Shown here one piece after another: positions 24,151 through 27,884 of a DNA stretch of 27,884 nucleotides. The position numbers and the translations under genes are program-made. Position 1 is the stretch's first letter. Every line of letters begins with the position of its first letter. The notes beneath the pieces are model-generated. The model ran no database searches and was not told the DNA's origin. It worked only from the letters and a program-made list of their open reading frames with translations. The stretch comes from Setaria digitata (lineage: Eukaryota > Nematoda > Chromadorea > Rhabditida > Setariidae): positions 1 to 27,884 of the forward strand of contig RCAB01000672.1 of the NCBI GenBank assembly GCA_003640385.1. Direction: 5' to 3'.

Positions 24151-24218
24151 TTACAGTTCTGTTTTACTTTTGTATTATTCTAATTCGGTTGTTTTTGATT
24201 ACATTTAATTCCTGCCAA
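24151..24218 (+). promoter_or_regulatory. Candidate trans-splice acceptor and leader of the MSP-domain gene
   Basis: The sequence aattaatttacag ends at 24156 and would leave a 62 nt leader before the ATG at 24219. Similar polypyrimidine-AG sites are common in this DNA, so this is tentative. Confidence 0.25.
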
Positions 24219-27200
24219 ATGTCATATATAATTGTTTCACCTGCTCTTATACAGGCTTGTTCTTCATGTAATTCTATTTTGTCAGTACATTGTGATATTA
24301 TCGTATCATTTTCTGTTAACCTCCCTTCATTTTCTTTCTTTCTTTTTTTTTTTCCTTTTTTTTTTTTTTTTTTAGCAAAAAATGAGCGGGGAATTCTTTT
24401 TTCATTTATTATTTTAAAAGGAGTTTCACTTTCTTTTCCCTTTCTTTCGTTCTCTCATTTTTTCTTCATCATCCATCTTTAAAATTTCAGATGATATAAA
24501 CACGTGTTTTTATGTAATTTAAGTGATATTTCAGAACTAGCCAATCTCCAATTTATTATTGCTTCAATAAATTAGTGTAGCTTTTTAATTAGTTTTAGCA
24601 AGAGCACGTTTCTCTTTTTTTGTTTTTTGTTTTTGTTTTGTTTTTTTTTTGAATAGATTTTCTTTCCCTTCCAGTCATTTTTACCCGTTTATCTATTAAA
24701 AATTTCATTTAAGTTATTATTGTTTTTTTTTTTTTTTCACCTTATGGACAGAAAAGAATTTTAGGTACCATGTAAAGGTGGATTTACCAGTCATACATTA
24801 GAATGTGTTGGAACAGATCGACTTTGCTTCCGTGTTAGACTAAAGAAAAAATATTATGAATTATACCGAGTAAATTATAGCAGTTTTTAATAAATTACAA
24901 AACTGAAATAGCCCCAACAAAATTTACAAATAACAAATTATTTAATAGCAAAATATACTAAAGAAAATTATGGGACTTTTTTTTTTTTAAAAAATAGCTA
25001 AGTTCAATTAGCTGACGATAAACTGTCGTTAATTAGTTTGGTCGTTAGGTTGCACTAGTAATTATCATTATTAATTTTTCTAACTAAAATCTAATAATAA
25101 AACATGCAAATTTTAAATCTTACTGATAATTAGTTATAATAAACCTTACTAATAATTAATTAATGTTATCAGACATTATTAGCAACTATATTGCAAGTAG
25201 AAATACAAAACTATATTTTTCGCTCATTCATTGTTACTTTCTTTTTCTGTTCAGTTCTTTGTTAAATTAAATTGATCGGTTGCTTCTTTTTTTTTTTTAA
25301 TAATTAGTCAGCAAATGCAACAGATAAATTCAACGTATTTCATTATAATGACTGATGCTACAGGTTGAAATGACTTAATTGTTAATTTAAAATTTCATTA
25401 ATCTAATCGTGTCATTAATTCAAAAATGTTCTGTAAAAATTTTGTTCTATTTTGTGCATAGCGTACAAATATTATCGTTTCATATAAAATAAAATAAAAG
25501 CAAACAAATTAGAGCATTTAATTTCAAAAATGACATTATTAAGTTTAAAAAAAAATTAATTAATTCTTTGCTTCAGGTGAATCCACCAATGGGATTCTTG
25601 CGACCGGGACAAAAGAAACAAATTGTTTTGGAGCGTCGAGTATGAAATATTTCAGTAAATTTGCATTAAAATTTTTAGAAAAATTATTTTCCACCTACAT
25701 TGCTGAATTGTTTATCTCTGTTTGGCTTTATCAATGCTTTTATAAGAATCTATCCATGAACTTATTTTCATATGTGAACATTTTTCATTTTCAGTGAGTA
25801 AGTAATCTGTGACATAATTTCTTTTCGGATATATAATTTTTATTTAAGCCAGGTAAACCTGGCAGAACTTTTTTAATCGTCGAATATATCGTTGCACCAA
25901 GTGGGTATGATCCCCGGATGCCATTTGTCGAGGGTGCAGAAGTTGGACGGGTTAAAATTCGAATTAGAGGTGAGTTTCTTTATTTTTCTTTTTTTATCTT
26001 ATTATCATTACCTTTTAATAAGAGGAATATAACTGAAATCATCGATTTAGAGAGTTCTATAGAAGTAGTGCAGTTTGAATCTTGAATTTTGAACAAATAT
26101 TTTGTGAGTCGAAACTTTCCAAAAATTTTCTGTAAATCCATTTTTTCACCATTCCGGTTACATCCAATGATTTCATTCGGTTTTTTCATATCCAGCTGAG
26201 GAAAAAAAACCTTAGGCAATATAACTTTAAAACTGAAACAGTTTTGCAGCATATAAAGACCAGAAAATCCCTGATACTGTACCTAATTTGCAAGGACAAG
26301 CCGTTACACGACGTGGACAGAAATTCCAAGCACCGGTAAGTTAGAAATTATTTTAACAATAATTCAAATCATTCTTCATGTCGAACAGTTATTTTCCTAC
26401 CAATGTTTACCGAGCAAAAAAAGGCAACTGTCATCGCAAGTGATTTTTTTTTTTTTAAATGTGTGCTCATTTCCAAACCCTTATAATTTTGTTGACGAAA
26501 AATGAATCAATACATTTATTTGACTGGCCAAAATTGATTGAATCCCCTCTTTTGCTACATCACCCTTTAATATGTACCTGTGTTAGTTCTGATATAAAAG
26601 ATAATTTCTCATTAATAAGTTCTTGACAAATGAATGATGAATTAACTTTTACTTTAATCTTCTGGTCTCATCATTAAATTTATTAGTTTCATCTAAAACA
26701 TCATCTGTTTCATAATATCTAATCTTTTATTACATAGCAGCAATTAATCGAAGCAATAATGATCAATTAAAGGCAGTAATTGATGATGAAAAAATTGAAC
26801 GCGAAATTGAAGAATTATTTGCAAAGAAGGAGATGCCACATCCATTGTTTGAGCTTGACGACCGTTTTGCGGATATTGAAGAAGAAGATGATGAAGGCAA
26901 TTATCAATTATCAATTTATGAATATGTCTTTTTCTCACAAGAATTTGAAATATATGTATAGATTGGTCGATTTTTCTCCTAGACCTAGATCATTTTACCG
27001 TAATCAAAAGTGCTGCTTCATCGAAGTGGACCGAGTACAATATATAGAGTGACGTATTACAAAATTACATCCAATTTTTATTACTCCCACCTAAAAGAGT
27101 TTTTATATTCAGAGAAAAAAAAAGCAGAAGATAAAGGAAAGCGACCTGATCAAAGGGTTGATTCACCAGCGAAGTTAACACCGTCTGAAAAGAAAAAGAA

Positions 27201-27483
27201 AGCGGTGATGAATGTGACTGGTGGCGGTGGTGCTGTTGGTGGCGCAGCTACTAGTGGTGCTATTGATGCTGGCGTTGGTGGAGGTGCAGAATTAATTGAA
27301 AGGATTAAAAAGAAAGTAGAAGATTTATCTCGGGAGTGTGAAACAATGCAACAATCCATAACTGAACAGCAAAGAAAAGTGGATAAGTTGAATACGGCAG
27401 TATCTGACTTATCATACATGAAAATACTGCTTGTGATCGTGACTATCATATTCATAACTCATATATTATCATCTCGAAGTTAA
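24219..27483 (+). CDS. Tail-anchored MSP-domain protein, VAP-like layout, 7 exons, 330 aa
   Basis: The exons are 24219-24302, 24765-24869, 25577-25639, 25849-25969, 26250-26339, 26738-26896 and 27113-27483. The MSP domain spans about residues 20-125. It has VPCKGGFTSHTL (29-40), DRLCFRVR (46-53), YRVNPPMGFLRPG (62-74) and KIRIR (120-124), a pattern close to nematode small sperm proteins. A long charged linker follows, with an acidic IEEEDDEE (201-208), then a Gly/Ala-rich segment. A coiled coil comes next (RIKKKVEDLSRECETMQQ and onward), then a single membrane helix (about 310-326) with a five-residue polar tail. It is probably tail-anchored in the ER, with the MSP domain cytosolic. The first exon is short and its start is the least certain part. 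Intron 5 needs the second of two tandem donors, and intron 6 appears to be GC-AG. Confidence 0.85.
26336..26345 (+). promoter_or_regulatory. Tandem GYNNGY splice donor, intron 5 of the MSP gene
   Basis: Two GT dinucleotides lie 4 nt apart, at 26336 and 26340, within ccggtaagttaga. The upstream site matches the gtaagt consensus fully. However, joining it to the acceptor at 26737 gives a TAA after ten codons. The downstream site (gttaga) is weaker but keeps the frame, producing APVTAINRSNND across the junction. Confidence 0.75.
26897..27112 (+). other. Probable GC-AG intron 6 of the MSP gene
   Basis: No GT donor in the needed phase exists near the end of the acidic exon. Splicing at gaag|gcaatt (exon end 26896) to ttcag at 27112 joins DDE to EKKKAEDKG in frame. 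If the intron were retained, the frame would end at TAG 26959-26961, giving a 228 aa form without coiled coil or membrane anchor. Confidence 0.65.
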
Positions 27484-27508
27484 TTACACTGATTCACATA
27501 CTGGTATG

Positions 27509-27514
27509 AATAAA
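27509..27514 (+). terminator. Putative poly(A) signal of the MSP-domain gene
   Basis: AATAAA lies 26 nt after the stop codon at 27481-27483 and is followed by a (TA)n run. The very short spacing is compatible with a compact nematode 3' UTR. Confidence 0.5.
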
Positions 27515-27519
27515 CGAAC

Positions 27520-27540
27520 ATATATATATATATATATACA
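27520..27540. repeat. (TA)n microsatellite
   Basis: About 20 bp of alternating TA just downstream of the MSP gene's poly(A) signal. Confidence 0.8.
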
Positions 27541-27748
27541 ATGATGATTTTACATTGTCTCTTGCACACTAATTAAACATCTTATTATTCTAAACCTAGT
27601 TAATATCAATGTGTCATCTAGGCATTTCAAGAAAATGATCGAAGAAGATATGTACATCTACCAGCAGTGTAGCATAGCTAAGCAGTACAGCCTCATAAAT
27701 ACAATAGAATTAATCAATAGTGCACCTAAAAATATGCATGAAAAAGAT

Positions 27749-27884
27749 CGATATTTGCACGTAATATACTAACTTTAATGAGAAAGACCGATATTTGCAC
27801 GTAAGAATATACTAACTTTAATGAGAAAGACCGATATTTGCACGTAATATACTAACTTTAATGAGAAAGACCGAATTTGCACGT
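27749..27884. repeat. 40-43 bp tandem repeat, cut by window edge
   Basis: Units run 27749-27788 (40 bp), 27789-27831 (43 bp, with a 3-base aga-type insertion after cacgta), 27832-27871 (40 bp) and a partial copy 27872-27884 lacking two bases. Each contains cgatatttgcacgta and actaactttaatgagaaaga. Copies are nearly identical, so the array is recent and may extend well beyond the right edge as a satellite. Confidence 0.95.

Larger units (their letters stand above)
22016..24156. other. Divergent intergenic region between genes 2 and 3
   Basis: This region separates the minus-strand gene starting at 22015 from the plus-strand gene starting at 24219. It should therefore hold both promoters. It contains a (GAT)n patch at 22215-22275 and a simple-sequence island at 22736-23640 that is clearly less A+T-rich than the rest of the window. 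Many overlapping frames exist in that island on both strands, but they are repeat-derived, mutually exclusive and motif-free. Confidence 0.6.

Noticed and set aside
24165..24325. Open minus-strand frame with QCTDKIELHEEQACIRAGE-like reading
   Set aside because: It lies antisense to exon 1 of the MSP gene. It has no pyrimidine-rich acceptor upstream on that strand, where the sequence is poly-A/purine. The plus-strand exon joins in phase to a recognisable domain, so the antisense frame is a shadow.
25980..26252. 90 aa minus-strand frame
   Set aside because: It falls almost exactly within intron 4 of the plus-strand MSP gene, has no motif, and is probably a chance opening, although an intron wholly open on the other strand is mildly curious.
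1..27884. CRISPR arrays, operons, transposase genes and tRNA genes
   Set aside because: None was seen. The gene structures are eukaryotic with introns, no spacer-repeat pattern is present, and no tRNA B-box with a matching fold was found by eye.

Overview
This is an A+T-rich eukaryotic chromosomal window, most likely from a parasitic nematode, with a filarial or other clade III worm as the best guess. The reasons are spliceosomal GT-AG introns of about 200-1150 nt, very many poly(A)/poly(T) tracts, a nematode-type FMRFamide-like GPCR, and an MSP-domain protein whose domain resembles the nematode small sperm proteins more than canonical VAP. Nothing looks bacterial, viral or organellar.

Three multi-exon genes could be assembled by joining exons in phase. 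(1) Minus strand, 5922 to 2602: a complete six-exon, seven-transmembrane FMRFamide/neuropeptide-like receptor of 350 aa. (2) Minus strand, 22015 to 18035: a six-exon gene for a helical, partly disordered 350 aa protein that I do not recognise. (3) Plus strand, 24219 to 27483: a seven-exon gene for a 330 aa MSP-domain protein with a coiled coil and a C-terminal tail anchor, so VAP-like in layout. Genes 2 and 3 diverge from a 2.2 kb intergenic region. That region holds an island of about 0.9 kb of simple-sequence DNA that is much less A+T-rich than its surroundings.

The rest is non-coding as far as I can see. Positions 1-2459 have only weak degenerate repeats. Positions 5954-17888 form a desert of about 12 kb with microsatellites, a (TA)n palindrome cluster and two small doubtful ORFs. 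A 40-43 bp tandem repeat begins at 27749 and runs off the right edge.

The points most worth checking are two splice oddities in gene 3, the missing DRY arginine in the GPCR, and a 23-bp perfect inverted repeat plus a G-quadruplex-prone tract in intron 1 of gene 2. The splice oddities are a GYNNGY tandem donor, where only the weaker site keeps the frame, and a probable GC-AG intron. I see no shared pathway linking the three genes, and I found no clearly undescribed multi-gene system.
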